A stretch of DNA of 64,000 bases from Apostichopus japonicus. Its lineage: Eukaryota; Echinodermata; Holothuroidea; Aspidochirotida; Stichopodidae. Below the pieces are notes generated by a model. That model saw only the letters and a list, made by a program, of their open reading frames with translations. It searched no databases and was not told where the DNA came from. The first letter of the stretch is position 1. Each line of letters opens with the position of its first letter. Shown in pieces: positions 35,783 to 49,522 of the stretch. The stretch spans positions 10,649,001-10,713,000 of the forward strand of contig NC_092569.1 of assembly GCF_037975245.1 (NCBI RefSeq), given 5' to 3'. The position numbers and the translations under genes were made by a program.

Positions 35783-37591
35783 AGTTGTAGAAACATAAAT
35801 TCGAATGTATACTTTATCATTAGTAATGTTAACGCATAAAGCACGAGCGCTGAAAGCTCGTGCCTGTATTACATTCCATTGAACAAAGATTTCGTGCTGC
35901 AGGAGGGGGGAGGGGGTCTGTAATACTAACTGCGCCAAATGTAACAAAACAACTTCATCTGTTTAGTTTTTGGAAGATATGATAAAAAAAAAAAAATGAG
36001 GAATTGTCGAATTACGATAGTTCTTGCGATTCCTGCTAATGGAAAGCATCTTCTTAGAATAAAAGACTATCAATAATTACTCCATAATTAACTTTAAATT
36101 TGGTGAAGAGATTTGGAGGGTGCATTAACTGTGATCTTCAACAAGGTTGGGCGTGAACAATACTCGTTGAGTTTCGTAAACTGTCTGGAAACTGACGACT
36201 AAAAACATTACGAAATGAGGCTCCACTCTAGAAACGGTCCACATCATTTCTTTTCTTTTATTTGTGAGAATCCTCCTTTAAATGCCCCCACCCCCCCCCC
36301 CCCCCCCAAATCGATGGTGTTTACATTAGTACCAATTTGGTGTAAAAACAATTAGAATGAATTGTGCGTTGCAAGTATCATTATAAAGCTATAATGTTAA
36401 CTAATTTCTTGACAAAAATTATACCAAATGATATTTGCGAGAAACCGAAACAGCCAGGGCGGTCAAGTTAAACCAAAATATAGAAAACACAAGAACTGTC
36501 TTCATAAATTCGCACAGGGAAGGCTATATGTAATAGAGGGCGCAATATCACATTTGTAACCAAAATAAATACCCGCAGGCCCCATTGTAAAATGTATAAA
36601 ATCTAGTCTGTCGAAGAGCTGTATCGGGGTCGGGGTTGAGGAAACCTCGGTATATATGCATTTTTTTTACTGTAGTTATTGTGGCATATTTATCATAGAG
36701 CTCGTTGTACCTGGTATGTATGTTCTCTCGTCACAAAACAAATAGAAAACAGCTTTTTGACAGATTTTGATTCAATTTATTTATTTATTTCTTACTAAAG
36801 TAGTAAAATCCACTAACATTGTAGACTATGATATAGACTAAACATGTTTTTTCTCAACCAAACGAATGTTATAACGTGGAAAATTATGAAAGGTTTCAAG
36901 TTACTCTTAACATTTCTCATCTACTGATTTGAACAGTTTATACGTACATTAAAAAAAAAAAAAAATGGTCGAATCGAATGCATTTATTTTTTGCTGATTA
37001 ACCTCTGCTTCGCAGAAAAATCTAGTTGCAGGGCGCGATCCAAAGTAGGTGTGTAACCCCCTTTTTTGTACCCCCCCCCCCGAAAATTTAAAATTGCTTA
37101 TAGGCTTATATACTAACACAACCTTGTGTATAGACCTTTTCATAGACCTAACTTATAACCTAATATGCCCCAGACTACAACATTTCACACATCCCCTAGC
37201 TGAGGGGGTGGCTAGAAGAACCCCATTTCCATATACCCTTCCTTTTATAATCTTCTTGTAAAATTTGGTTCGATTAATACTCGCTAGGTTTGTTAAAATT
37301 GCCGACCAAATGCAAAATACTATTTGAAAGAAAGAGAGTAGAGAGCAAACGCCTTGTTGAAACGCCCATGAATACATGGCACTGCCGTGTAACAGGTTTT
37401 TAGGGGCACTGTCTAACATCTGTGTTAATATGCGGCTCTGTTTGTGTGAGTCTAAAGCTGCATTTTGCGTTAGAAATTACATTTTTTTTTTACTTTCGAA
37501 ATTGGCTTCGGAATCCAATGCTATATTTTCATCGCACTGGGAGGGAGAACTTCGGGGTCCAATGTGCAGCTCATACTTTGAGGGACCTAAT

Positions 37592-37672
<81 letters not shown>

Positions 37673-38475
37673 ATATTTATATAGTAAACAAGGAAAACTT
37701 TGACAATATTATAAGCGCACATTTTCAGTTATTCAGTGTTGTTTGAAAAATGGTGAATGTGCCATCGGGCCTTTAACCTGTTACCTATCAGTATCTGTCA
37801 GTGTGATGTCTATAGCATATATTCTAACTATATTTCAAAGTGCGTTGCTATTTACGATTGTACTTTTAATAACACAATTTAGGGCCTGTTATTTTAAGGA
37901 CGCACAGCGATCACTATATTTCTATATATAACTCAATTGAGAGAGATATATGTATATTTATGTCTCCAATTTAAGTGCGCCCTGCGTCACAGGTATGGAC
38001 TCCCCAGTTTTGATTGAGGTTGGGAAATTAATAGCGGAAACGACCAATCAAATTGTTCACTTCGATAAACGTCATTGCTCACATGACCGCGTATTTATGC
38101 TATACGGTACCTCTTAACAGTATAACATTGCTTGGTTACTATATATTTAAAAAATAATTAGCGGCGTGACTATCAATGGGAGACTGAAAGTTGGTTTTTG
38201 TTGGGTTCGGTGGGGATGGGGGAGGGGGTCGGGAGGAGAGGGATGGGAAGTGAAAGTTGTACAGATTTTGCGGATTACTGTGAAACAGCCTAGTGTTTCT
38301 TTGCTTAGCTTAAAATCTGCTAATATTATGAAGCTTTAGTTACATCCGTCGAAAAGTTACACTCTGTTGAAATCAGGGAGTTGTTTAGGATTGAAACGTT
38401 GCACTGCTTTACGGCTCTACATTACTGTATCAAATATACAATGTCCATATACATTGTACGCTGTAGTAGTGCATT
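35783..38475 (+). repeat. Satellite unit body 9 (complete, 2693 bp)
   Basis: Starts with ATCATTAG but has CTTGCGATTCC (common form). It then carries TTTCTTTTCT near 36254 and GATGG near 36315, both shared only with unit 5. Longest poly-C run (near 36291). No gene found. Confidence 0.95.
37594..37672. repeat. (TA)n(TG)n microsatellite, unit 9
   Basis: Compound TA/TG tract at the conserved unit position. Confidence 0.95.
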
Positions 38476-39411
38476 CCTAACCCTAACCCTAACCCTAACC
38501 CTAACCCTAACCCTAACCCTAACCCTAACCCTAACCCTAACCCTAACCCTAACCCTAACCCTAACCCTAACCCTAACCCTAACCCTAACCCTAACCCTAA
38601 CCCTAACCCTAACCCTAACCCTAACCCTAACCCTAACCCTAACCCTAACCCTAACCCTAACCCTAACCCTAACCCTAACCCTAACCCTAACCCTAACCCT
38701 AACCCTAACCCTAACCCTAACCCTAACCCTAACCCTAACCCTAACCCTAACCCTAACCCTAACCCTAACCCTAACCCTAACCCTAACCCTAACCCTAACC
38801 CTAACCCTAACCCTAACCCTAACCCTAACCCTAACCCTAACCCTAACCCTAACCCTAACCCTAACCCTAACCCTAACCCTAACCCTAACCCTAACCCTAA
38901 CCCTAACCCTAACCCTAACCCTAACCCTAACCCTAACCCTAACCCTAACCCTAACCCTAACCCTAACCCTAACCCTAACCCTAACCCTAACCCTAACCCT
39001 AACCCTAACCCTAACCCTAACCCTAACCCTAACCCTAACCCTAACCCTAACCCTAACCCTAACCCTAACCCTAACCCTAACCCTAACCCTAACCCTAACC
39101 CTAACCCTAACCCTAACCCTAACCCTAACCCTAACCCTAACCCTAACCCTAACCCTAACCCTAACCCTAACCCTAACCCTAACCCTAACCCTAACCCTAA
39201 CCCTAACCCTAACCCTAACCCTAACCCTAACCCTAACCCTAACCCTAACCCTAACCCTAACCCTAACCCTAACCCTAACCCTAACCCTAACCCTAACCCT
39301 AACCCTAACCCTAACCCTAACCCTAACCCTAACCCTAACCCTAACCCTAACCCTAACCCTAACCCTAACCCTAACCCTAACCCTAACCCTAACCCTAACC
39401 CTATCCCTAAC
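38476..39411 (-). repeat. Interstitial telomeric array 8, 156 repeats
   Basis: 936 bp, the longest array without a phase break. CCCTAT marker near the right edge. Confidence 0.98.
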
Positions 39412-41215
39412 AGTTGTAGAAACATAAATTCGAATGTATACTTTATTATTAGTAATGTTAACGCATAAAGCACGAGCGCTGAAAGCTCGTGCCTGTATTA
39501 CATTCCATTGAACAAAGATTTCGTGCTGCAGGAGGGGGGAGGGGGTCTGTAATACTAACTGCGCCAAATGTAACAAAACAACTTCATCTGTTTAGTTTTT
39601 GGAAGATATGATAAAAAAAAAAAAATGAGGAATTGTCGAATTACGATAGTTCTTGCGATTCCTGCTAATGGAAAGCATCTTCTTAGAATAAAAGACTATC
39701 AATAATTACTCCATAATTAACTTTAAATTTGGTGAAGAGATTTGGAGGGTGCATTAACTGTGATCTTCAACAAGGTTGGGCGTGAACAATACTCGTTGAG
39801 TTTCGTAAACTGTCTGGAAACTGACGACTAAAAACATTACGAAATGAGGCTCCACTCTAGAAACGGTCCACATCATTTCTTTACTTTTATTTGTGAGAAT
39901 CCTCCTTTAAATGCCCCCACCCCCCCCCCCCCCAAATCGACGGTGTTTACATTAGTACCAATTTGGTGTAAAAACAATTAGAATGAATTGTGCGTTGCAA
40001 GTATCATTATAAAGCTATAATGTTAACTAATTTCTTGACAAAAATTATACCAAATGATATTTGCGAGAAACCGAAACAGCCAGGGCGGTCAAGTTAAACC
40101 AAAATATAGAAAACACAAGAACTGTCTTCATAAATTCGCACAGGGAAGGCTATATGTAATAGAGGGCGCAATATCACATTTGTAACCAAAATAAATACCC
40201 GCAGGCCCCATTGTAAAATGTATAAAATCTAGTCTGTCGAAGAGCTGTATCGGGGTCGGGGTTGAGGAAACCTCGGTATATATGCATTTTTTTTACTGTA
40301 GTTATTGTGGCATATTTATCATAGAGCTCGTTGTACCTGGTATGTATGTTCTCTCGTCACAAAACAAATAGAAAACAGCTTTTTGACAGATTTTGATTCA
40401 ATTTATTTATTTATTTCTTACTAAAGTAGTAAAATCCACTAACATTGTAGACTATGATATAGACTAAACATGTTTTTTCTCAACCAAACGAATGTTATAA
40501 CGTGGAAAATTATGAAAGGTTTCAAGTTACTCTTAACATTTCTCATCTACTGATTTGAACAGTTTATACGTACATTAAAAAAAAAAAAAAATGGTCGAAT
40601 CGAATGCATTTATTTTTTGCTGATTAACCTCTGCTTCGCAGAAAAATCTAGTTGCAGGGCGCGATCCAAAGTAGGTGTGTAACCCCCTTTTTTGTACCCC
40701 CCCCCGAAAATTTAAAATTGCTTATAGGCTTATATACTAACACAACCTTGTGTATAGACCTTTTCATAGACCTAACTTATAACCTAATATGCCCCAGACT
40801 ACAACATTTCACACATCCCCTAGCTGAGGGGGTGGCTAGAAGAACCCCATTTCCATATACCCTTCCTTTTATAATCTTCTTGTAAAATTTGGTTCGATTA
40901 ATACTCGCTAGGTTTGTTAAAATTGCCGACCAAATGCAAAATACTATTTGAAAGAAAGAGAGTAGAGAGCAAACGCCTTGTTGAAACGCCCATGAATACA
41001 TGGCACTGCCGTGTAACAGGTTTTTAGGGGCACTGTCTAACATCTGTGTTAATATGCGGCTCTGTTTGTGTGAGTCTAAAGCTGCATTTTGCGTTAGAAA
41101 TTACATTTTTTTTTTACTTTCGAAATTGGCTTCGGAATCCAATGCTATATTTTCATCGCACTGGGAGGGAGAACTTCGGGGTCCAATGTGCAGCTCATAC
41201 TTTGAGGGACCTAAT

Positions 41216-41296
<81 letters not shown>

Positions 41297-42099
41297 ATAT
41301 TTATATAGTAAACAAGGAAAACTTTGACAATATTATAAGCGCACATTTTCAGTTATTCAGTGTTGTTTGAAAAATGGTGAATGTGCCATCGGGCCTTTAA
41401 CCTGTTACCTATCAGTATCTGTCAGTGTGATGTCTATAGCATATATTCTAACTATATTTCAAAGTGCGTTGCTATTTACGATTGTACTTTTAATAACACA
41501 ATTAAGGGCCTGTTATTTTAAGGACGCACAGCGATCACTATATTTCTATATATAACTCAATTGAGAGAGATATATGTATATTTATGTCTCCAATTTAAGT
41601 GCGCCCTGCGTCACAGGTATGGACTCCCCAGTTTTGATTGAGGTTGGGAAATTAATAGCGGAAACGACCAATCAAATTGTTCACTTCGATAAACGTCATT
41701 GCTCACATGACCGCGTATTTATGCTATACGGTACCTCTTAACAGTATAACATTGCTTGGTTACTATATATTTAAAAAATAATTAGCGGCGTGACTATCAA
41801 TGGGAGACTGAAAGTTGGTTTTTGTTGGGTTCGGTGGGGATGGGGGAGGGGGTCGGGAGGAGAGGGATGGGAAGTGAAAGTTGTACAGATTTTGCGGATT
41901 ACTGTGAAACAGCCTAGTGTTTCTTTGCTTAGCTTAAAATCTGCTAATATTATGAAGCTTTAGTTACATCCGTCGAAAAGTTACACTCTGTTGAAATCAG
42001 GGAGTTGTTTAGGATTGAAACGTTGCACTGCTTTACGGCTCTACATTACTGTATCAAATATACAATGTCCATATACATTGTACGCTGTAGTAGTGCATT
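39412..42099 (+). repeat. Satellite unit body 10 (complete, 2688 bp)
   Basis: Full-length copy with the AATTAAGGG variant (a at 41504) shared with units 4 and 6. Like unit 4, it precedes an array with a CTCTAA variant. No gene found. Confidence 0.95.
41219..41296. repeat. (TA)n(TG)n microsatellite, unit 10
   Basis: Compound TA/TG tract at the conserved unit position. Confidence 0.95.
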
Positions 42100-42477
42100 C
42101 CTAACCCTAACCCTAACCCTAACCCTAACCCTAACCCTAACCCTAACCCTAACCCTAACCCTAACCCTAACCCTAACCCTAACCCTAACCCTAACCCTAA
42201 CCCTAACCCTAACCCTAACCCTAACCCTAACCCTAACCCTAACCCTAACCCTAACCCTAACCCTAACCCTAACCCTAACCCTAACCCTAACCCTAACCCT
42301 AACCCTAACCCTAACCCTAACCCTAACCCTAACCCTAACCCTAACCCTAACCCTAACCCTAACCCTAACCCTAACCCTAACCCTAACCCTAACCCTAACC
42401 CTAACCCTAACCCTAACCCTAACCCTAACCCTAACCCTAACCCTAACCCTAACTCTAACCCTAACCCTAACCCTAAC
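42100..42477 (-). repeat. Interstitial telomeric array 9, 63 repeats
   Basis: 378 bp with a CTCTAA variant near 42453, at the same distance from the right edge as in array 4. No CCCTAT. Confidence 0.98.
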
Positions 42478-44277
42478 AGTTGTAGAAACATAAATTCGAA
42501 TGTATACTTTATCATTAGTAATGTTAACGCATAAAGCACGAGCGCTGAAAGCTCGTGCCTGTATTACATTCCATTGAACAAAGATTTCGTGCTGCAGGAG
42601 GGGGAGGGGGTCTGTAATACTAACTGCGCCAAATGTAACAAAACAACTTCATCTGTTTAGTTTTTGGAAGATATGATAAAAAAAAAAAAATGAGGAATTG
42701 TCGAATTACGATAGTTCTTACGATTCCTGCTAATGGAAAGCATCTTCTTAGAATAAAAGACTATCAATAATTACTCCATAATTAACTTTAAATTTGGTGA
42801 AGAGATTTGGAGGGTGCATTAACTGTGATCTTCAACAAGGTTGGGCGTGAACAATACTCGTTGAGTTTCGTAAACTGTCTGGAAACTGACGACTAAAAAC
42901 ATTACGAAATGAGGCTCCACTCTAGAAACGGTCCACATCATTTCTTTACTTTTATTTGTGAGAATCCTCCTTTAAATGCCCCCACCCCCCCCCCCCCCAA
43001 ATCGACGGTGTTTACATTAGTACCAATTTGGTGTAAAAACAATTAGAATGAATTGTGCGTTGCAAGTATCATTATAAAGCTATAATGTTAACTAATTTCT
43101 TGACAAAAATTATACCAAATGATATTTGCGAGAAACCGAAACAGCCAGGGCGGTCAAGTTAAACCAAAATATAGAAAACACAAGAACTGTCTTCATAAAT
43201 TCGCACAGGGAAGGCTATATGTAATAGAGGGCGCAATATCACATTTGTAACCAAAATAAATACCCGCAGGCCCCATTGTAAAATGTATAAAATCTAGTCT
43301 GTCGAAGAGCTGTATCGGGGTCGGGGTTGAGGAAACCTCGGTATATATGCATTTTTTTTACTGTAGTTATTGTGGCATATTTATCATAGAGCTCGTTGTA
43401 CCTGGTATGTTCTCTCGTCACAAAACAAATAGAAAACAGCTTTTTGACAGATTTTGATTCAATTTATTTATTTATTTCTTACTAAAGTAGTAAAATCCAC
43501 TAACATTGTAGACTATGATATAGACTAAACATGTTTTTTCTCAACCAAACGAATGTTATAACGTGGAAAATTATGAAAGGTTTCAAGTTACTCTTAACAT
43601 TTCTCATCTACTGATTTGAACAGTTTATACGTACATTAAAAAAAAAAAAAAATGGTCGAATCGAATGCATTTATTTTTTGCTGATTAACCTCTGCTTCGC
43701 AGAAAAATCTAGTTGCAGGGCGCGATCCAAAGTAGGTGTGTAACCCCCTTTTTTGTACCCCCCCCCCGAAAATTTAAAATTGCTTATAGGCTTATATACT
43801 AACACAACCTTGTGTATAGACCTTTTCATAGACCTAACTTATAACCTAATATGCCCCAGACTACAACATTTCACACATCCCCTAGCTGAGGGGGTGGCTA
43901 GAAGAACCCCATTTCCATATACCCTTCCTTTTATAATCTTCTTGTAAAATTTGGTTCGATTAATACTCGCTAGGTTTGTTAAAATTGCCGACCAAATGCA
44001 AAATACTATTTGAAAGAAAGAGAGTAGAGAGCAAACGCCTTGTTGAAACGCCCATGAATACATGGCACTGCCGTGTAACAGGTTTTTAGGGGCACTGTCT
44101 AACATCTGTGTTAATATGCGGCTCTGTTTGTGTGAGTCTAAAGCTGCATTTTGCGTTAGAAATTACATTTTTTTTTTACTTTCGAAATTGGCTTCGGAAT
44201 CCAATGCTATATTTTCATCGCACTGGGAGGGAGAACTTCGGGGTCCAATGTGCAGCTCATACTTTGAGGGACCTAAT

Positions 44278-44362
<85 letters not shown>

Positions 44363-45165
44363 ATATTTATATAGTAAACAAGGAAAACTTTGACAATATT
44401 ATAAGCGCACATTTTCAGTTATTCAGTGTTGTTTGAAAAATGGTGAATGTGCCATCGGGCCTTTAACCTGTTACCTATCAGTATCTGTCAGTGTGATGTC
44501 TATAGCATATATTCTAACTATATTTCAAAGTGCGTTGCTATTTACGATTGTACTTTTAATAACACAATTTAGGGCCTGTTATTTTAAGGACGCACAGCGA
44601 TCACTATATTTCTATATATAACTCAATTGAGAGAGATATATGTATATTTATGTCTCCAATTTAAGTGCGCCCTGCGTCACAGGTATGGACTCCCCAGTTT
44701 TGATTGAGGTTGGGAAATTAATAGCGGAAACGACCAATCAAATTGTTCACTTCGATAAACGTCATTGCTCACATGACCGCGTATTTATGCTATACGGTAC
44801 CTCTTAACAGTATAACATTGCTTGGTTACTATATATTTAAAAAATAATTAGCGGCGTGACTATCAATGGGAGACTGAAAGTTGGTTTTTGTTGGGTTCGG
44901 TGGGGATGGGGGAGGGGGTCGGGAGGAGAGGGATGGGAAGTGAAAGTTGTACAGATTTTGCGGATTACTGTGAAACAGCCTAGTGTTTCTTTGCTTAGCT
45001 TAAAATCTGCTAATATTATGAAGCTTTAGTTACATCCGTCGAAAAGTTACACTCTGTTGAAATCAGGGAGTTGTTTAGGATTGAAACGTTGCACTGCTTT
45101 ACGGCTCTACATTACTGTATCAAATATACAATGTCCATATACATTGTACGCTGTAGTAGTGCATT
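42478..45165 (+). repeat. Satellite unit body 11 (complete, 2688 bp)
   Basis: Starts like unit 5 (ATCATTAG, CTTACGATTCC near 42720) but then has the common TTTACTTTT and GACGG. Near 43406 it lacks 4 bp of GTATGTATGTT, a deletion shared only with unit 13. No gene found. Confidence 0.95.
44280..44362. repeat. (TA)n(TG)n microsatellite, unit 11
   Basis: Compound TA/TG tract at the conserved unit position. Confidence 0.95.
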
Positions 45166-45699
45166 CCTAACCCTAACCCTAACCCTAACCCTAACCCTAA
45201 CCCTAACCCTAACCCTAACCCTAACCCTAACCCTAACCCTAACCCTAACCCTAACCCTAACCCTAACCCTAACCCTAACCCTAACCCTAACCCTAACCCT
45301 AACCCTAACCCTAACCCTAACCCTAACCCTAACCCTAACCCTAACCCTAACCCTAACCCTAACCCTAACCCTAACCCTAACCCTAACCCTAACCCTAACC
45401 CTAACCCTAACCCTAACCCTAACCCTAACCCTAACCCTAACCCTAACCCTAACCCTAACCCTAACCCTAACCCTAACCCTAACCCTAACCCTAACCCTAA
45501 CCCTAACCCTAACCCTAACCCTAACCCTAACCCTAACCCTAACCCTAACCCTAACCCTAACCCTAACCCTAACCCTAACCCTAACCCTAACCCTAACCCT
45601 AACCCTAACCCTAACCCTAACCCTAACCCTAACCCTAACCCTAACCCTAACCCTAACCCTAACCCTAACCCTAACCCTAACCCTAACCCTATCCCTAAC
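45166..45699 (-). repeat. Interstitial telomeric array 10, 89 repeats
   Basis: 534 bp with the CCCTAT marker near the right edge. Confidence 0.98.
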
Positions 45700-47501
45700 A
45701 GTTGTAGAAACATAAATTCGAATGTATACTTTATTATTAGTAATGTTAACGCATAAAGCACGAGCGCTGAAAGCTCGTGCCTGTATTACATTCCATTGAA
45801 CAAAGATTTCGTGCTGCAGGAGGGGGGAGGGGGTCTGTAATACTAACTGCGCCAAATGTAACAAAACAACTTCATCTGTTTAGTTTTTGGAAGATATGAT
45901 AAAAAAAAAAAAATGAGGAATTGTCGAATTACGATAGTTCTTGCGATTCCTGCTAATGGAAAGCATCTTCTTAGAATAAAAGACTATCAATAATTACTCC
46001 ATAATTAACTTTAAATTTGGTGAAGAGATTTGGAGGGTGCATTAACTGTGATCTTCAACAAGGTTGGGCGTGAACAATACTCGTTGAGTTTCGTAAACTG
46101 TCTGGAAACTGACGACTAAAAACATTACGAAATGAGGCTCCACTCTAGAAACGGTCCACATCATTTCTTTACTTTTATTTGTGAGAATCCTCCTTTAAAT
46201 GCCCCCACCCCCCCCCCAAATCGACGGTGTTTACATTAGTACCAATTTGGTGTAAAAACAATTAGAATGAATTGTGCGTTGCAAGTATCATTATAAAGCT
46301 ATAATGTTAACTAATTTCTTGACAAAAATTATACCAAATGATATTTGCGAGAAACCGAAACAGCCAGGGCGGTCAAGTTAAACCAAAATATAGAAAACAC
46401 AAGAACTGTCTTCATAAATTCGCACAGGGAAGGCTATATGTAATAGAGGGCGCAATATCACATTTGTAACCAAAATAAATACCCGCAGGCCCCATTGTAA
46501 AATGTATAAAATCTAGTCTGTCGAAGAGCTGTATCGGGGTCGGGGTTGAGGAAACCTCGGTATATATGCATTTTTTTTACTGTAGTTATTGTGGCATATT
46601 TATCATAGAGCTCGTTGTACCTGGTATGTATGTTCTCTCGTCACAAAACAAATAGAAAACAGCTTTTTGACAGATTTTGATTCAATTTATTTATTTATTT
46701 CTTACTAAAGTAGTAAAATCCACTAACATTGTAGACTATGATATAGACTAAACATGTTTTTTCTCAACCAAACGAATGTTATAACGTGGAAAATTATGAA
46801 AGGTTTCAAGTTACTCTTAACATTTCTCATCTACTGATTTGAACAGTTTATACGTACATTAAAAAAAAAAAAAATGGTCGAATCGAATGCATTTATTTTT
46901 TGCTGATTAACCTCTGCTTCGCAGAAAAATCTAGTTGCAGGGCGCGATCCAAAGTAGGTGTGTAACCCCCTTTTTTGTACCCCCCCCCCCCGAAAATTTA
47001 AAATTGCTTATAGGCTTATATACTAACACAACCTTGTGTATAGACCTTTTCATAGACCTAACTTATAACCTAATATGCCCCAGACTACAACATTTCACAC
47101 ATCCCCTAGCTGAGGGGGTGGCTAGAAGAACCCCATTTCCATATACCCTTCCTTTTATAATCTTCTTGTAAAATTTGGTTCGATTAATACTCGCTAGGTT
47201 TGTTAAAATTGCCGACCAAATGCAAAATACTATTTGAAAGAAAGAGAGTAGAGAGCAAACGCCTTGTTGAAACGCCCATGAATACATGGCACTGCCGTGT
47301 AACAGGTTTTTAGGGGCACTGTCTAACATCTGTGTTAATATGCGGCTCTGTTTGTGTGAGTCTAAAGCTGCATTTTGCGTTAGAAATTACATTTTTTTTT
47401 TACTTTCGAAATTGGCTTCGGAATCCAATGCTATATTTTCATCGCACTGGGAGGGAGAACTTCGGGGTCCAATGTGCAGCTCATACTTTGAGGGACCTAA
47501 T

Positions 47502-47576
<75 letters not shown>

Positions 47577-48379
47577 ATATTTATATAGTAAACAAGGAAA
47601 ACTTTGACAATATTATAAGCGCACATTTTCAGTTATTCAGTGTTGTTTGAAAAATGGTGAATGTGCCATCGGGCCTTTAACCTGTTACCTATCAGTATCT
47701 GTCAGTGTGATGTCTATAGCATATATTCTAACTATATTTCAAAGTGCGTTGCTATTTACGATTGTACTTTTAATAACACAATTTAGGGCCTGTTATTTTA
47801 AGGACGCACAGCGATCACTATATTTCTATATATAACTCAATTGAGAGAGATATATGTATATTTATGTCTCCAATTTAAGTGCGCCCTGCGTCACAGGTAT
47901 GGACTCCCCAGTTTTGATTGAGGTTGGGAAATTAATAGCGGAAACGACCAATCAAATTGTTCACTTCGATAAACGTCATTGCTCACATGACCGCGTATTT
48001 ATGCTATACGGTACCTCTTAACAGTATAACATTGCTTGGTTACTATATATTTAAAAAATAATTAGCGGCGTGACTATCAATGGGAGACTGAAAGTTGGTT
48101 TTTGTTGGGTTCGGTGGGGATGGGGGAGGGGGTCGGGAGGAGAGGGATGGGAAGTGAAAGTTGTACAGATTTTGCGGATTACTGTGAAACAGCCTAGTGT
48201 TTCTTTGCTTAGCTTAAAATCTGCTAATATTATGAAGCTTTAGTTACATCCGTCGAAAAGTTACACTCTGTTGAAATCAGGGAGTTGTTTAGGATTGAAA
48301 CGTTGCACTGCTTTACGGCTCTACATTACTGTATCAAATATACAATGTCCATATACATTGTACGCTGTAGTAGTGCATT
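45700..48379 (+). repeat. Satellite unit body 12 (complete, 2680 bp)
   Basis: Shortest intact body, with a short poly-C near 46207 and a shorter microsatellite. Common variants otherwise. No gene found. Confidence 0.95.
47504..47576. repeat. (TA)n(TG)n microsatellite, unit 12
   Basis: Compound TA/TG tract at the conserved unit position, with one fewer TG than most. Confidence 0.95.
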
Positions 48380-49522
48380 CCTAACCCTAACCCTAACCCT
48401 AACCCTAACCCTAACCCTAACCCTAACCCTAACCCTAACCCTAACCCTAACCCTAACCCTAACCCTAACCCTAACCCTAACCCTAACCCTAACCCTAACC
48501 CTAACCCTAACCCTAACCCTAACCCTAACCCTAACCCTAACCCTAACCCTAACCCTAACCCTAACCCTAACCCTAACCCTAACCCTAACCCTAACCCTAA
48601 CCCTAACCCTAACCCTAACCCTAACCCTAACCCTAACCCTAACCCTAACCCTAACCCTAACCCTAACCCTAACCCTAACCCTAACCCTAACCCTAACCCT
48701 AACCCTAACCCTAACCCTAACCCTAACCCTAACCCTAACCCTAACCCTAACCCTAACCCTAACCCTAACCCTAACCCTAACCCTAACCCTAACCCTAACC
48801 CTAACCCTAACCCTAACCCTAACCCTAACCCTAACCCTAACCCTAACCCTAACCCTAACCCTAACCCTAACCCTAACCCTAACCCTAACCCTAACCCTAA
48901 CCCTAACCCTAACCCTAACCCTAACCCTAACCCTAACCCTAACCCTAACCCTAACCCTAACCCTAACCCTAACCCTAACCCTAACCCTAACCCTAACCCT
49001 AACCCTAACCCTAACCCTAACCCTAACCCTAACCCTAACCCTAACCCTAACCCTAACCCTAACCCTAACCCTAACCCTAACCCTAACCCTAACCCTAACC
49101 CTAACCCTAACCCTAACCCTAACCCTAACCCTAACCCTAACCCTAACCCTAACCCTAACCCTAACCCTAACCCTAACCCTAACCCTAACCCTAACCCTAA
49201 CCCTAACCCTAACCCTAATCCTAACCTAACTCTAACCTAACCCTAACCTTAACCCTAACCCTAACCCTAACCCTAACCCTAACCCTAACCCTAACCCTAA
49301 CCCTAACCCTAACCCTAACCCTAACCCTAACCCTAACCCTAACCCTAACCCTAACCCTAACCCTAACCCTAACCCTAACCCTAACCCTAACCCTAACCCT
49401 AACCCTAACCCTAACCCTAACCCTAACCCTAACCCTAACCCTAACCCTAACCCTAACCCTAACCTAACCCTAACCCTAACCCTAACCCTAACCCTAACCC
49501 TAACCCTAACCCTAACCCTAAC
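48380..49522 (-). repeat. Interstitial telomeric array 11, ~190 repeats, irregular
   Basis: Longest array (1143 bp). It begins at the normal junction, is pure to about 49215, passes through a degenerate stretch, returns to pure CCCTAA, has a one-base deletion (CCTAA) near 49463, and ends by running directly into the interior of a unit (CTGTGATCTTC) instead of the usual AGTTGTAG edge. Confidence 0.97.
49216..49252 (-). repeat. Degenerate telomere-variant island in array 11
   Basis: Within about 37 bp there are CCTAAT, CCTAA (5-mers), CTCTAA and CCTTAA variants, unlike the near-pure hexamers elsewhere. Such variants are typical of older, centromere-proximal telomere tracts or of a fusion point. 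Confidence 0.85.
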
